DNA of 64,000 bases from Ascidia mentula (GCA_947561715.1 OX387203.1:18104001-18168000); one strand, 5' to 3'. Positions 26,398-40,434 are shown, counted from the stretch's first letter. Numbers and translations: made by a program. Notes: generated from the letters alone by a model not told the origin.

Positions 26398-28867
26398 TAG
26401 TATTTGTGTGCAAAATTTCAAGTCGCTTGATACAAAAATGATCAAATCAAAGGCGGACAACTCTCAAAATTACTTAATTACGCCCAACCGTAGCCATCAT
26501 AGTTTCAAACATGCGTTTTTGTTCGCGAATAAAAAACTAAAAAACATAGGCCAATTTGGTTTTTACTGCTCGTTTTCAACTGCCATCTAGTATTTGTGTG
26601 CAAAATTTCAAGTCGCTTGATACAAAAATGATCAAATCAAAGGCGGACAACTCTCAAAATTACTTAATTACGCCCAACCGTAGCCATCATAGTTTCAAAC
26701 ATGCGTTTTCGTTCGCGAATAAAAAACTAAAAAACATAGGCCAATTTGGTTTTTACTGCTCGTTTTCAACTGCCATCTAGTATTTGTGTGCAAAATTTCA
26801 AGTCGCTTGATACAAAAATGATCAAATCAAAGGCGGACAACTCTCAAAATTACTTAATTACGCCCAACCGTAGCCATCATAGTTTCAAACATGCGTTTTC
26901 GTTCGCGAATAAAAAACTAAAAAACATAGGCCAATTTGGTTTTTACTGCTTGTTTTCAACTGCCATCTAGTATTTGTGTGCAAAATTTCAAGTTGCTTGA
27001 TACAAAAATGATCAAATCAAAGGCGGACAACTCTCAAAATTACTTAATTACGCCCAACCGTAGCCATCATAGTTTCAAACATGCGTTTTCGTTCGCGAAT
27101 AAAAAACTAAAAAACATAGGCCAATTTGGTTTTTACTGCTCGTTTTCAACTGCCATCTAGTATTTGTGTGCAAAATTTCAAGTCGCTTGATACAAAAATG
27201 ATCAAATCAAAGGCGGACAACTCTCAAAATTACTTAATTACGCCCAACCGTAGCCATCATAGTTTCAAACATGCGTTTTCGTTCGCGAATAAAAAACTAA
27301 AAAACATAGGCCAATTTGGTTTTTACTGCTCGTTTTCAACTGCCATCTAGTATTTGTGTGCAAAATTTCAAGTCGCTTGATACAAAAATGATCAAATCAA
27401 AGGCGGACAACTCTCAAAATTACTTAATTACGCCCAACCGTAGCCATCATAGTTTCAAATATGCGTTTTCGTTCGCGAATAAAAAACTAAAAAACATAGG
27501 CCAATTTGGTTTTCACTGCTTGTTTTGTACTGGTATCTAGTATTAGTGTGCAAAATTTCAAGTCGCTTGATACAAAAATGTTCAAATCACAGGCGGACAA
27601 CTCTCAAAATTACTTAATTACGCCCAACCGTAGCCATCATAGTTTCAAACATGCGTTTTCGTTCGCGAATAAAAAACTAAAAAACATAGGCCAATTTGGT
27701 TTTCACTGCTTGTTTTGTACTGGTATCTAGTATTAGTGTGCAAAATTTCAAGTCGCTTGATACAAAAATGATCAAATCAAAGGCGGACAACTCTCAAAAT
27801 TACTTAATTACGCCCAACCGTAGCCATCATAGTTTCAAACATGCGTTTTCGTTCGCGAATAAAAAACTAAAAAACATAGGCCAATTTGGTTTTTACTGCT
27901 CGTTTTCAACTGCCATCTAGTATTTGTGTGCAAAATTTCAAGTCGCTTGATACAAAAATGATCAAATCAAAGGCGGACAACTCTCAAAATTACTTAATTA
28001 CGCCCAACCGTAGCCATCATAGTTTCAAACATGCGTTTTCGTTCGCGAATAAAAAACTAAAAAACATAGGCCAATTTGGTTTTTACTGCTCGTTTTCAAC
28101 TGCCATCTAGTATTTGTGTGCAAAATTTCAAGTCGCTTGATACAAAAATGATCAAATCAAAGGCGGACAACTCTCAAAATTACTTAATTACGCCCAACCG
28201 TAGCCATCATAGTTTCAAACATGCGTTTTCGTTCGCGAATAAAAAACTAAAAAACATAGGCCAATTTGGTTTTTTCTGCTTTTTTTCAACTGCCATCTAG
28301 TATTTGTGTGCAAAATTTCAAGTCGCTTGATACAAAAATGATCAAATCAAAGGCGGACAACTCTCAAAATTACTTAATTACGCCCAACCGTAGCCATCAT
28401 AGTTTCAAACATGCGTTTTTGTTCGCGAATAAAAAACTAAAAAACATAGGCCAATTTGGTTTTTACTGCTCGTTTTCAACTGCCATCTAGTATTTGTGTG
28501 CAAAATTTCAAGTCGCTTGATACAAAAATGATCAAATCAAAGGCGGACAACTCTCAAAATTACTTAATTACGCCCAACCGTAGCCATCATAGTTGCAAAC
28601 ATGCGTTTTTGTTCGCGAATAAAAAACTAAAAAACATAGGCCAATTTGGTTTTTACTGCTCGTTTTCAACTGCCATCTAGTATTTGTGTGCAAAATTTCA
28701 AGTCGCTTGATACAAAAATGATCAAATCAAAGGCGGACAACTCTCAAAATTACTTAATTACGCCCAACCGTAGCCATCATAGTTTCAAACATGCGTTTTC
28801 GTTCGCGAATAAAAAACTAAAAAACATAGGCCAATTTGGTTTTTACTGCTCGTTTTCAACTGCCATC
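26398..28867 (+). repeat. Homogenised ATGATC run, 13 monomers
   Basis: Thirteen consecutive B-type monomers, of which twelve carry AAAAATGATCAAATC (T44 to A) with GATACAAAA. The change makes a TGATCA palindrome once per monomer. The exception, at about 27538-27727, has ATGTTCAAATCACAGG and an A-type end, as does the end of the monomer before it. Single variants (AAGTTGCTT near 26993, TTTTTTCTGCTTTTTTTC near 28272, GTTGCAAAC near 28593) are scattered. Recent local expansion is the simplest reading. Confidence 0.88.
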
Positions 28868-29057
28868 TAGTATTAGTGTGCAAAATTTCAAGTCGCTTGA
28901 TATAAAAATGTTCAAATCAAAGGCGGACAACTCTCAAAATTACTTAATTACGCCCAACCGTAGCCATCATAGTTTCAAACATGCGTTTTCGTTCGCGAAT
29001 AAAAAACTAAAAAACATAGGCCAATTTGGTTTTTACTGCTTGTTTTCAACTGCCTTC

Positions 29058-29817
29058 TAGTATTTGTGTGCAAAATTTCAAGTCGCTTGATATAAAAATG
29101 TTCAAATCAAAGGCGGACAACTCTCAAAATTACTTAATTACGCCCAACCGTAGCCATCATAGTTTCAAACATGCGTTTTTGTTTGCGAATAAAAAACAAA
29201 AAGACATACGCCAGTTTGGTTTTCACTGCTTGTTTTGTACTGGTATCTACTATTAGTGTGCAAAATTTCAAGTCGCTTGATACAAAAATGTTCATATCAA
29301 AGGCGGACAACTCTCAAAATTACTTAATTACGCCCAACCGTAGCCATCATAGTTTCAAACATGCGTTTTTGTTCGCGAATAAAAAACTAAAAGACATACG
29401 CCAATTTGGTTTTTACTGCTTGTTTTAAACTGCCATCTAGTATTTGTGTGCAAAATTTCAAGTCGCTTGATATAAAAATGTTCAAATCAAAGGCGGACAA
29501 CTCTCAAAATTACTTAATTACGCCCAACCGTAGCCATCATAGTTTCAAACATGCGTTTTTGTTCGCGAATAAAAAACTAAAAGACATACGCCAATTTGGT
29601 TTTTACTGCTTGTTTTCAACTGCCATCTAGTATTTGTGTGCAAAATTTCAAGTCGCTTGATACAAAAATGTTCAAATCAAAGGCGGACAACTTTCAAAAT
29701 TACTTAATTACGCCCAACCGTAGCCATCATAGTTTCAAACATGCGTTTTTGTTCGCGAATAAAAAACAAAAAGACATACGCCAGTTTGGTTTTCACTGCT
29801 TGTTTTGTACTGGTATC
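29058..29817 (+). repeat. L module, copy 5
   Basis: Complete module with GCCTTC before it, TACTATT at 29248, TTCATATC, TTTTAAACTG and CAACTTTC. It is followed by a TTTTTTCTGCTTTTTTTC monomer and a CACAGGCGG, CAAACGTAGCC monomer, the same trailing series seen after copies 6 and 7. Confidence 0.85.
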
Positions 29818-30387
29818 TAGTATTAGTGTGCAAAATTTCAAGTCGCTTGATACAAAAATGTTCAAATCAAAGGCGGACAACTCTCAAAATTACTTAATTA
29901 CGCCCAACCGTAGCCATCATAGTTTCAAACATGCGTTTTTGTTCGCGAATAAAAAACTAAAAAACATAGGCCAATTTGGTTTTTTCTGCTTTTTTTCAAC
30001 TGCCATCTAGTATTTGTGTGCAAAATTTCAAGTCACTTGATATAAAAATGTTCAAATCACAGGCGGACAACTCTCAAAATTACTTAATTACGCCCAAACG
30101 TAGCCATCATAGTTTCAAACATGCGTTTTTGTTCGCGAATAAAAAACGAAAAAACATAGGCCAATTTGGTTTTCACTGCTCGTTTTCAACTGCCATCTAG
30201 TATTTGTGTGCAAAATTTCAAGTCGCTTGATATAAAAATGTTCAAATCAAAGGCGGACAACTCTCAAAATTACTTAATTACGCCCAACCGTAGCCATCAT
30301 AGTTTCAAACATGCGTTTTCGTTCGCGAATAAAAAACTAAAAAACATAGGCCAATTTGGTTTTTACTGCTCGTTTTCAACTGCCATC

Positions 30388-30577
30388 TAGTATTAGTGTG
30401 CAAAATTTCAAGTCGCTTGATATAAAAATGTTCAAATCAAAGGCGGACAACTCTCAAAATTACTTAATTCCGCCCAACCTTAGCCACCATAGTGTCAAAC
30501 ATGCGTTTTTGTTCGCGAATAAAAAACTAAAAAACATAGGCCAATTTGGTTTCCACTGCTTGTTTTGTACTGGTATC
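30388..30577 (+). repeat. TTCCGCCC / AGTGTC monomer (possible precursor of the 191-bp form)
   Basis: Has TTAATTCCGCCCAACC, TTAGCCACCATAG and AGTGTCAAAC but normal length. An equivalent monomer lies at about 47307-47496, again directly before a 191-bp monomer. The shared CCGCCC plus CCACCATAG suggests this class is related to the 191-bp subfamily. Confidence 0.7.
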
Positions 30578-32295
30578 TAGTATTTGTGTGCAAAATTTCA
30601 AGTCGCTTGATATAAAAATGTTCAAATCAAAGGCGGACAACTCTCAAAATTACTTAATATCCGCCCAACTATAGCCACCATAGTTTCAAACATGCGTTTT
30701 CGTTCGCGAATAAAAAACTAAAAAACATAGGCCAGTTTGGTTTTCACTGCTTGTTTTGTACTGGTATCTAGTATTAGTGTGCAAAATTTCAAGTCGCTTG
30801 ATACAAAAATGTTCAAATCAAAGGCGGACAACTCTCAAAATTACTTAATTACGCCCAACCGTAGCCATCATAGTTTCAAACATGCGTTTTTGTTCGCGAA
30901 TAAAAAACTAAAAAACATAGGCCAATTTGGTTTTCACTGCTTGTTTTGTACTGGTATCTAGTATTTGTGTGCAAAATTTCAAGTCGCTTGATATAAAAAT
31001 GTTCAAATCAAAGGCGGACAACTCTCAAAATTACTTAATATCCGCCCAACCATAGCCACCATAGTTTCAAACATGCGTTTTCGTTCGCGAATAAAAAACT
31101 AAAAAACATAGGCCAATTTGGTTTTTACTGCTCGTTTTCAACTGCCATCTAGTATTAGTGTGCAAAATTTCAAGTCGCTTGATATAAAAATGTTCAAATC
31201 AAAGGCGGACAACTCTCAAAATTACTTAATATCCGCCCAACCATAGCCACCATAGTTTCAAACATGCGTTTTCGTTCGCGAATAAAAAACTAAAAGACAT
31301 ACGCCAATTTGGTTTTTACTGCTCGTTTTGTACTGCCATCTAGTATTTGTGTGCAAAATTTCAAGTCGCTTGATATAAAAATGTTCAAATCAAAGGCGGA
31401 CAACTCTCAAAATTACTTAATATCCGCCCAACCATAGCCACCATAGTTTCAAACATGCGTTTTCGTTCGCGAATAAAAAACTAAAAAACATAGGCCAATT
31501 TGGTTTTCACTGCTTGTTTTGTACTGGTATCTAGTATTTGTGTGCAAAATTTCAAGTCGCTTGATATAAAAATGTTCAAATCAAAGGCGGACAACTCTCA
31601 AAATTACTTAATATCCGCCCAACCATAGCCATCATAGTTTCAAACATGCGTTTTTGTTCGCGAATAAAAAACTAAAAAACATAGGCCAATTTGGTTTTCA
31701 CTGCTTGTTTTGTACTGGTATCTAGTATTTGTGTGCAAAATTTCAAGTCGCTTGATATAAAAATGTTCAAATCAAAGGCGGACAACTCTCAAAATTACTT
31801 AATATCCGCCCAACCATAGCCACCATAGTTTCAAACATGCGTTTTCGTTCGCGAATAAAAAACTAAAAAACATAGGCCAATTTGGTTTTTACTGCTCGTT
31901 TTCAACTGCCATCTAGTATTAGTGTGCAAAATTTCAAGTCGCTTGATATAAAAATGTTCAAATCAAAGGCGGACAACTCTCAAAATTACTTAATATCCGC
32001 CCAACCATAGCCACCATAGTTTCAAACATGCGTTTTCGTTCGCGAATAAAAAACTAAAAGACATACGCCAATTTGGTTTTTACTGCTCGTTTTGTACTGC
32101 CATCTAGTATTTGTGTGCAAAATTTCAAGTCGCTTGATATAAAAATGTTCAAATCAAAGGCGGACAACTCTCAAAATTACTTAATATCCGCCCAACCATA
32201 GCCACCATAGTTTCAAACATGCGTTTTCGTTCGCGAATAAAAAACTAAAAAACATAGGCCAATTTGGTTTTTACTGCTCGTTTTCAACTGCCATC
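30578..32295 (+). repeat. Cluster 1 of 191-bp monomers (TTAATATCCGCCC)
   Basis: Eight of nine monomers carry TTAATATCCGCCC in place of TTAATTACGCCC, a net gain of 1 bp, mostly with CCATAGCCACCATAG downstream. The variant starts at 30658, 31039, 31230, 31421, 31612, 31803, 31994 and 32185. Their 3' ends repeat with a four-monomer rhythm: the unit starting at the 31039 mark recurs at 31803, 764 bp later. The 30769-30958 monomer is an ordinary 190-bp one. Confidence 0.92.
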
Positions 32296-35200
32296 TAGTA
32301 TTAGTGTGCAAAATTTCAAGTCGCTTGATATAAAAATGTTCAAATCAAAGGCGGACAACTCTCAAAATTACTTAATTACGCCCAACCGTAGCCATCATAG
32401 TTTCAAACATGCGTTTTTGTTCGCAAATAAAAAACAAAAAGACATACGCCAGTTTGGTTTTCACTGCTTGTTTTGTACTGGTATCTAGTATTAGTGTGCA
32501 AAATTTCAAGTCGCTTGATACAAAAATGTTCAAATCAAAGACGGACAACTCTCAAAATTACTTAATTACGCCCAACCGTAGCCATCATAGTTGCAAACAT
32601 GCGTTTTTGTTCGCGAATAAAAATCTAAAAAACATAGGCCAATTTGGTTTTTTCTGCTTTTTTTCAACTGCCATCTAGTATTTGTGTGCAAAATTTCAAG
32701 TCGCTTGATATAAAAATGTTCAAATCACAGGCGGACAACTCTCAAAATTACTTAATTACGCCCAAACGTAGCCATCATAGTTTCAAACATGCGTTTTTGT
32801 TCGCGAATAAAAAACGAAAAAACATAGGCCAATTTGGTTTTCACTGCTTGTTTTGTACTGGTATCTAGTATTAGTGTGCAAAATTTCAAGTCGCTTGATA
32901 TAAAAATGTTCAAATCAAAGGCGGACAACTCTCAAAATTACTTAATTACGCCCAACCGTAGCCATCATAGTTTCAAACATGCGTTTTTGTTCGCAAATAA
33001 AAAACAAAAAGACATACGCTAGTTTGGTTTTCACTGCTTGTTTTGTACTGGCATCTAGTATTTGTGTGCAAAATTTCAAGTCGCTTGATATAAAAATGTT
33101 CAAATCAAAGGCGGACAACTCTCAAAATTACTTAATTACGCCCAACCGTAGCCATCATAGTTTCAAACATGCGTTTTTGTTCGCAAATAAAAAACAAAAA
33201 GACATACGCCAGTTTGGTTTTAACTGCTTGTTTTGTACTGGCATCTAGTATTTGTGTGCAAAATTTCAAGTCGCTTGATATAAAAATGTTCAAATCAAAG
33301 GCGGACAACTCTCAAAATTACTTAATTACGCCCAACCGTAGCCATCATAGTTTCAAACATGCGTTTTTGTTCGCAAATAAAAAACATAAAGACATACGCC
33401 AGTTTGGTTTTCACTGCTTGTTTTGTACTGGCATCTAGTATTTGTGTGCAAAATTTCAAGTCGCTTGATATAAAAATGTTCAAATCAAAGGCGGACAACT
33501 CTCAAAATTACTTAATTACGCCCAACCGTAGCCATCATAGTTTCAAACATGCGTTTTCGTTCGCGAATAAAAAACTAAAAAACATAGGCCAATTTGGTTT
33601 TTACTGCTCGTTTTCAACTGCCATCTAGTATTTGTGTGTAAAATTTCAAGTCGCTTGATATAAAAATGATCAAATCAAAGGCGGACAACTCTCAAAATTA
33701 CTTAATTATGCCCAACCGTAGCCATCATAGTTTCAAACATGCGTTTTCGTTCGCGAATAAAAAACTAAAAAACATAGGCCAATTTGGTTTTTACTGCTCG
33801 TTTTCAACTGCCATCTAGTATTTGTGTGTAAAATTTCAAGTCGCTTGATATAAAAATGTTCAAATCAAAGGCGGACAACTCTCAAAATTACTTAATTACG
33901 CGCAACCGTAGCCATCAGAGTTTCAAACATGCGTTTTTGTTCGCGAATAAAAAACAAAAAGACATACGCCAGTTTGGTTTTCACTGCTTGTTTTGTACTG
34001 GTATCTAGTATTAGTGTGCAAAATTTCAAGTCGCTTGATACAAAAATGTTCAAATCAAAGGCGGACAACTCTCAAAAATACTTAATTACGCCCAACCGTA
34101 GCCATCATAGTTTCAAACATGCGTTTTTGTTCGCGAATAAAAAACTAAAAGACATACGCCAATTTGGTTTTTACTGCTTGTTTTCAACTGCCTTCTAGTA
34201 TTTGTGTGCAAAATTTCAAGTCGCTTGATATAAAAATGTTCAAATCAAAGGCGGACAACTCTCAAAATTACTTAATTACGCCCAACCGTAGCCATCATAG
34301 TTTCAAACATGCGTTTTTGTTCGCAAATAAAAAACAAAAAGACATACGCCAGTTTGGTTTTCACTGCTTGTTTTGTACTGGCATCTAGTATTTGTGTGCA
34401 AAATTTCAAGTCGCTTGATATAAAAATGTTCAAATCAAAGGCGGACAACTCTCAAAATTACTTAATTACGCCCAACCGTAGCCATCATAGTTTCAAACAT
34501 GCGTTTTTGTTCGCAAATAAAAAACAAAAAGACATACGCCAGTTTGGTTTTCACTGCTTGTTTTGTACTGGCATCTAGTATTTGTGTGCAAAATTTCAAG
34601 TCGCTTGATATAAAAATGTTCAAATCAAAGGCGGACAACTCTCAAAATTACTTAATTACGCCCAACCGTAGCCATCATAGTTTCAAACATGCGTTTTCGT
34701 TCGCGAATAAAAAACTAAAAAACATAGGCCAATTTGGTTTTTACTGCTCGTTTTCAACTGCCATCTAGTATTTGTGTGTAAAATTTCAAGTCGCTTGATA
34801 TAAAAATGATCAAATCAAAGGCGGACAACTCTCAAAATTACTTAATTACGCGCAACCGTAGCCATCAGAGTTTCAAACATGCGTTTTTGTTCGCGAATAA
34901 AAAACAAAAAGACATACGCCAGTTTGGTTTTCACTGCTTGTTTTGTACTGGTATCTAGTATTAGTGTGCAAAATTTCAAGTCGCTTGATACAAAAATGTT
35001 CAAATCAAAGGCGGACAACTCTCAAAATTACTTAATTACGCCCAACCGTAGCCATCATAGTTTCAAACATGCGTTTTTGTTCGCGAATAAAAAACTAAAA
35101 GACATACGCCAATTTGGTTTTTACTGCTTGTTTTCAACTGCCTTCTAGTATTTGTGTGCAAAATTTCAAGTCGCTTGATATAAAAATGTTCAAATCAAAG

Positions 35201-38200
35201 GCGGACAACTCTCAAAATTACTTAATTACGCCCAACCGTAGCCATCATAGTTTCAAACATGCGTTTTTGTTTGCGAATAAAAAACAAAAAGACATACGCC
35301 AATTTGGTTTTCACTGCTTGTTTTGTACTGGTATCTACTATTAGTGTGCAAAATTTCAAGTCGCTTGATACAAAAATGTTCATATCAAAGGCGGACAACT
35401 CTCAAAATTACTTAATTACGCCCAACCGTAGCCATCATAGTTTCAAACATGCGTTTTTGTTCGCGAATAAAAAACTAAAAGACATACGCCAATTTGGTTT
35501 TTACTGCTTGTTTTAAACTGCCATCTAGTATTTGTGTGCAAAATTTCAAGTCGCTTGATATAAAAATGTTCAAATCAAAGGCGGACAACTCTCAAAATTA
35601 CTTAATTACGCCCAACCGTAGCCATCATAGTTTCAAACATGCGTTTTTGTTCGCGAATAAAAAACTAAAAGACATACGCCAATTTGGTTTTTACTGCTTG
35701 TTTTCAACTGCCATCTAGTATTTGTGTGCAAAATTTCAAGTCGCTTGATACAAAAATGTTCAAATCAAAGGCGGACAACTTTCAAAATTACTTAATTACG
35801 CCCAACCGTAGCCATCATAGTTTCAAACATGCGTTTTTGTTCGCGAATAAAAAACAAAAAGACATACGCCAGTTTGGTTTTCACTGCTTGTTTTGTACTG
35901 GTATCTAGTATTAGTGTGCAAAATTTCAAGTCGCTTGATACAAAAATGTTCAAATCAAAGGCGGACAACTCTCAAAATTACTTAATTACGCCCAACCGTA
36001 GCCATCATAGTTGCAAACATGCGTTTTTGTTCGCGAATAAAAAACTAAAAAACATAGGCCAATTTTGTTTTTTCTGCTTTTTTTCAACTGCCATCTAGTA
36101 TTTGTGTGCAAAATTTCAAGTCGCTTGATATAAAAATGTTCAAATCACAGGCGGACAACTCTCAAAATTACTTAATTACGCCCAAACGTAGCCATCATAG
36201 TTTCAAACATGCGTTTTTGTTCGCGAATAAAAAACGAAAAAACATAGGCCAATTTGGTTTTTACTGCTCGTTTTCAACTGCCATCTAGTATTTGTGTGCA
36301 AAATTTCAAGTCGCTTGATATAAAAATGATCAAATCAAAGGCGGACAACTCTCAAAATTACTTAATTACGCCCAACCGTAGCCATCATAGTTTCAAACAT
36401 GCGTTTTCGTTCGCGAATAAAAAACTAAAAAACATAGGCCAATTTGGTTTTTACTGCTCGTTTTCAACTGCCATCTAGTATTTGTGTGCAAAATTTCAAG
36501 TCGCTTGATATACAAATGTTCAAATCAAAGGCGGACAACTCTCAAAATTACTTAATTACGCCCAACCGTAGCCATCATAGTTTCAAACATGCGTTTTCGT
36601 TCGCGAATAAAAAACTAAAAAACATAGGCCAATTTGGTTTTTACTGCTCGTTTTCAACTGCCATCTAGTATTTGTGTGCAAAATTTCAAGTCACTTGATA
36701 TAAAAATGTTCAAATCAAAGGCGGACAACTCTCAAATTTACTTAATTACGCCCAACCGTAGCCATCATAGTTTCAAACATGCGTTTTTGTTCGCGAATAA
36801 AAAACTAAAAAACATAGGCCAATTTGGTTTTTACTGCTCGTTTTCAACTGCCATCTAGTATTTGTGTGCAAAATTTCAAGTCACTTGATATAAAAATGTT
36901 CAAATCAAAGGCGGACAACTCTCAAAATTACTTAATTACGCCCAACCGTAGCCATCATAGTTTCAAACATGCGTTTTCGTTCGCGAATAAAAAACTAAAA
37001 AACATAGGCCAATTTGGTTTTTACTGCTCGTTTTCAACTGCCATCTAGTATTTGTGTGCAAAATTTCAAGTCACTTGATATAAAAATGTTCAAATCAAAG
37101 GCGGACAACTCTCAAAATTACTTAATTACGCGCAACCGTAGCCATCAGAGTTTCAAACATGCGTTTTTGTTCGCGAATAAAAAACAAAAAGACATACGCC
37201 AGTTTGGTTTTCACTGCTTGTTTTGTACTGGTATCTAGTATTAGTGTGCAAAATTTCAAGTCGCTTGATACAAAAATGTTCAAATCAAAGGCGGACAACT
37301 CTCAAAATTACTTAATTACGCCCAACCGTAGCCATCATAGTTTCAAACATGCGTTTTTGTTCGCGAATAAAAAACTAAAAGACATACGCCAATTTGGTTT
37401 TTACTGCTTGTTTTCAACTGCCTTCTAGTATTTGTGTGCAAAATTTCAAGTCGCTTGATATAAAAATGTTCAAATCAAAGGCGGACAACTCTCAAAATTA
37501 CTTAATTACGCCCAACCGTAGCCATCATAGTTTCAAACATGCGTTTTTGTTTGCGAATAAAAAACAAAAAGACATACGCCAGTTTGGTTTTCACTGCTTG
37601 TTTTGTACTGGTATCTACTATTAGTGTGCAAAATTTCAAGTCGCTTGATACAAAAATGTTCATATCAAAGGCGGACAACTCTCAAAATTACTTAATTACG
37701 CCCAACCGTAGCCATCATAGTTTCAAACATGCGTTTTTGTTCGCGAATAAAAAACTAAAAGACATACGCCAATTTGGTTTTTACTGCTTGTTTTAAACTG
37801 CCATCTAGTATTTGTGTGCAAAATTTCAAGTCGCTTGATATAAAAATGTTCAAATCAAAGGCGGACAACTCTCAAAATTACTTAATTACGCCCAACCGTA
37901 GCCATCATAGTTTCAAACATGCGTTTTTGTTCGCGAATAAAAAACTAAAAGACATACGCCAATTTGGTTTTTACTGCTTGTTTTCAACTGCCATCTAGTA
38001 TTTGTGTGCAAAATTTCAAGTCGCTTGATACAAAAATGTTCAAATCAAAGGCGGACAACTTTCAAAATTACTTAATTACGCCCAACCGTAGCCATCATAG
38101 TTTCAAACATGCGTTTTTGTTCGCGAATAAAAAACAAAAAGACATACGCCAGTTTGGTTTTCACTGCTTGTTTTGTACTGGTATCTAGTATTAGTGTGCA

Positions 38201-38945
38201 AAATTTCAAGTCGCTTGATACAAAAATGTTCAAATCAAAGGCGGACAACTCTCAAAATTACTTAATTACGCCCAACCGTAGCCATCATAGTTGCAAACAT
38301 GCGTTTTTGTTCGCGAATAAAAAACTAAAAAACATAGGCCAATTTTGTTTTTTCTGCTTTTTTTCAACTGCCATCTAGTATTTGTGTGCAAAATTTCAAG
38401 TCGCTTGATATAAAAATGTTCAAATCACAGGCGGACAACTCTCAAAATTACTTAATTACGCCCAAACGTAGCCATCATAGTTTCAAACATGCGTTTTTGT
38501 TCGCGAATAAAAAACGAAAAAACATAGGCCAATTTGGTTTTTACTGCTCGTTTTCAACTGCCATCTAGTATTTGTGTGCAAAATTTCAAGTCGCTTGATA
38601 TACAAATGTTCAAATCAAAGGCGGACAACTCTCAAAATTACTTAATTACGCCCAACCGTAGCCATCATAGTTTCAAACATGCGTTTTCGTTCGCGAATAA
38701 AAAACTAAAAAACATAGGCCAATTTGGTTTTTACTGCTCGTTTTCAACTGCCATCTAGTATTTGTGTGCAAAATTTCAAGTCGCTTGATATACAAATGTT
38801 CAAATCAAAGGCGGACAACTCTCAAAATTACTTAATTACGCCCAACCGTAGCCATCATAGTTTCAAACATGCGTTTTCGTTCGCGAATAAAAAACTAAAA
38901 AACATAGGCCAATTTGGTTTTTACTGCTCGTTTTCAACTGCCATC
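32296..38945 (+). repeat. Mosaic domain 32.3-38.9 kb
   Basis: 35 monomers mixing A with GGCATC ends (32.9-34.6 kb), B, GTGTGTAAAATTT (33637, 33827 and 34777 areas), L-module and CACAGG types. It contains the paired 12-monomer units listed separately. A 950-bp offset similarity links 33.9-34.3 kb and 34.8-35.2 kb (ACGCGCAACC with CCATCAGAG, then GCCTTC). Confidence 0.75.
34847..37126 (+). repeat. Twelve-monomer HOR copy 1 (contains L module 6)
   Basis: A 2,280-bp unit beginning in an ACGCGCAACC, CCATCAGAG monomer. It holds the sixth L module (35146-35905, TACTATT at 35336), then an AATTTTGTTTTTTCTG monomer, a CACAGGCGG monomer and B monomers with GATATACAAATG and GTCACTT. The next 2,280 bp repeats this order. 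Differences include CGCCAATTT against CGCCAGTTT near 35297 and ATGATC against ATGTTC with TACAAATG near 36330. The first edge is approximate. Confidence 0.82.
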
Positions 38946-39406
38946 TAGTATTTGTGTGCAAAATTTCAAGTCACTTGATATAAAAATGTTCAAATCAAAG
39001 GCGGACAACTCTCAAAATTACTTAATTACGCCCAACCGTAGCCATCATAGTTTCAAACATGCGTTTTTGTTCGCGAATAAAAAACTAAAAAACATAGGCC
39101 AATTTGGTTTTTACTGCTCGTTTTCAACTGCCATCTAGTATTTGTGTGCAAAATTTCAAGTCACTTGATATAAAAATGTTCAAATCAAAGGCGGACAACT
39201 CTCAAAATTACTTAATTACGCCCAACCGTAGCCATCATAGTTTCAAACATGCGTTTTCGTTCGCGAATAAAAAACTAAAAAACATAGGCCAATTTGGTTT
39301 TTACTGCTCGTTTTCAACTGCCATCTAGTATTTGTGTGCAAAATTTCAAGTCACTTGATATAAAAATGTTCAAATCAAAGGCGGACAACTCTCAAAATTA
39401 CTTAAT
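37127..39406 (+). repeat. Twelve-monomer HOR copy 2 (contains L module 7)
   Basis: Tandem partner of the preceding unit, offset 2,280 bp. It includes the ACGCGCAACC and CCATCAGAG start, the seventh L module (37426-38185, TACTATT at 37616), the AATTTTG monomer (about 38342) and the CACAGGCGG monomer (about 38428). Its right part runs into the homogeneous 39-46 kb domain, so its right edge cannot be fixed. Confidence 0.8.
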
Positions 39407-40434
39407 TACGCCCAACCGTAGCCATCATAGTTTCAAACATGCGTTTTCGTTCGCGAATAAAAAACTAAAAAACATAGGCCAATTTGGTTTTTACTGCTCG
39501 TTTTCAACTGCCATCTAGTATTTGTGTGCAAAATTTCAAGTCACTTGATATAAAAATGTTCAAATCAAAGGCGGACAACTCTCAAAATTACTTAATTACG
39601 CCCAACCGTAGCCATCATAGTTTCAAACATGCGTTTTTGTTCGCGAATAAAAAACTAAAAAACATAAGCCAATTTGGTTTTTACTGCTCGTTTTCAACTG
39701 CCATCTAGTATTTGTGTGCAAAATTTCAAGTCACTTGATATAAAAATGTTCAAATCAAAGGCGGACAACTCTCAAAATTACTTAATTACGCCCAACCGTA
39801 GCCATCATAGTTTCAAACATGCGTTTTCGTTCGCGAATAAAAAACTAAAAAAAATAGGCCAATTTGGTTTTTACTGCTCGTTTTCAACTGCCATCTAGTA
39901 TTTGTGTGCAAAATTTCAAGTCACTTGATATAAAAATGTTCAAATCAAAGGCGGACAACTCTCAAAATTACTTAATTACGCCCAACCGTAGCCATCATAG
40001 TTTCAAACATGCGTTTTCGTTCGCGAATAAAAAACTAAAAAACATAGGCCAATTTGGTTTTTACTGCTCGTTTTCAACTGCCATCTAGTATTTGTGTGCA
40101 AAATTTCAAGTCACTTGATATAAAAATGTTCAAATCAAAGGCGGACAACTCTCAAAATTACTTAATTACGCCCAACCGTAGCCATCATAGTTTCAAACAT
40201 GCGTTTTCGTTCGCGAATAAAAAACTAAAAAACATAGGCCAATTTGGTTTTTACTGCTCGTTTTCAACTGCCATCTAGTATTTGTGTGCAAAATTTCAAG
40301 TCACTTGATATAAAAATGTTCAAATCAAAGGCGGACAACTCTCAAAATTACTTAATTACGCCCAACCGTAGCCATCATAGTTTCAAACATGCGTTTTTGT
40401 TCGCGAATAAAAAACTAAAAAACATAGGCCAATT
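38345..40434 (+). repeat. Eleven-monomer unit, copy 1 (2,090 bp)
   Basis: Starts at the AATTTTGTTTTTTCTG tail, then a CACAGGCGG, CAAACGTAGCC monomer, two GATATACAAATG monomers and a run of GTCACTT monomers. The next unit has the same order for at least eight monomers at an offset of 2,090 bp. Differences include ACATAAGCC near 39662 and AAAAAAATAGG near 39848 in this copy only. Confidence 0.82.
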
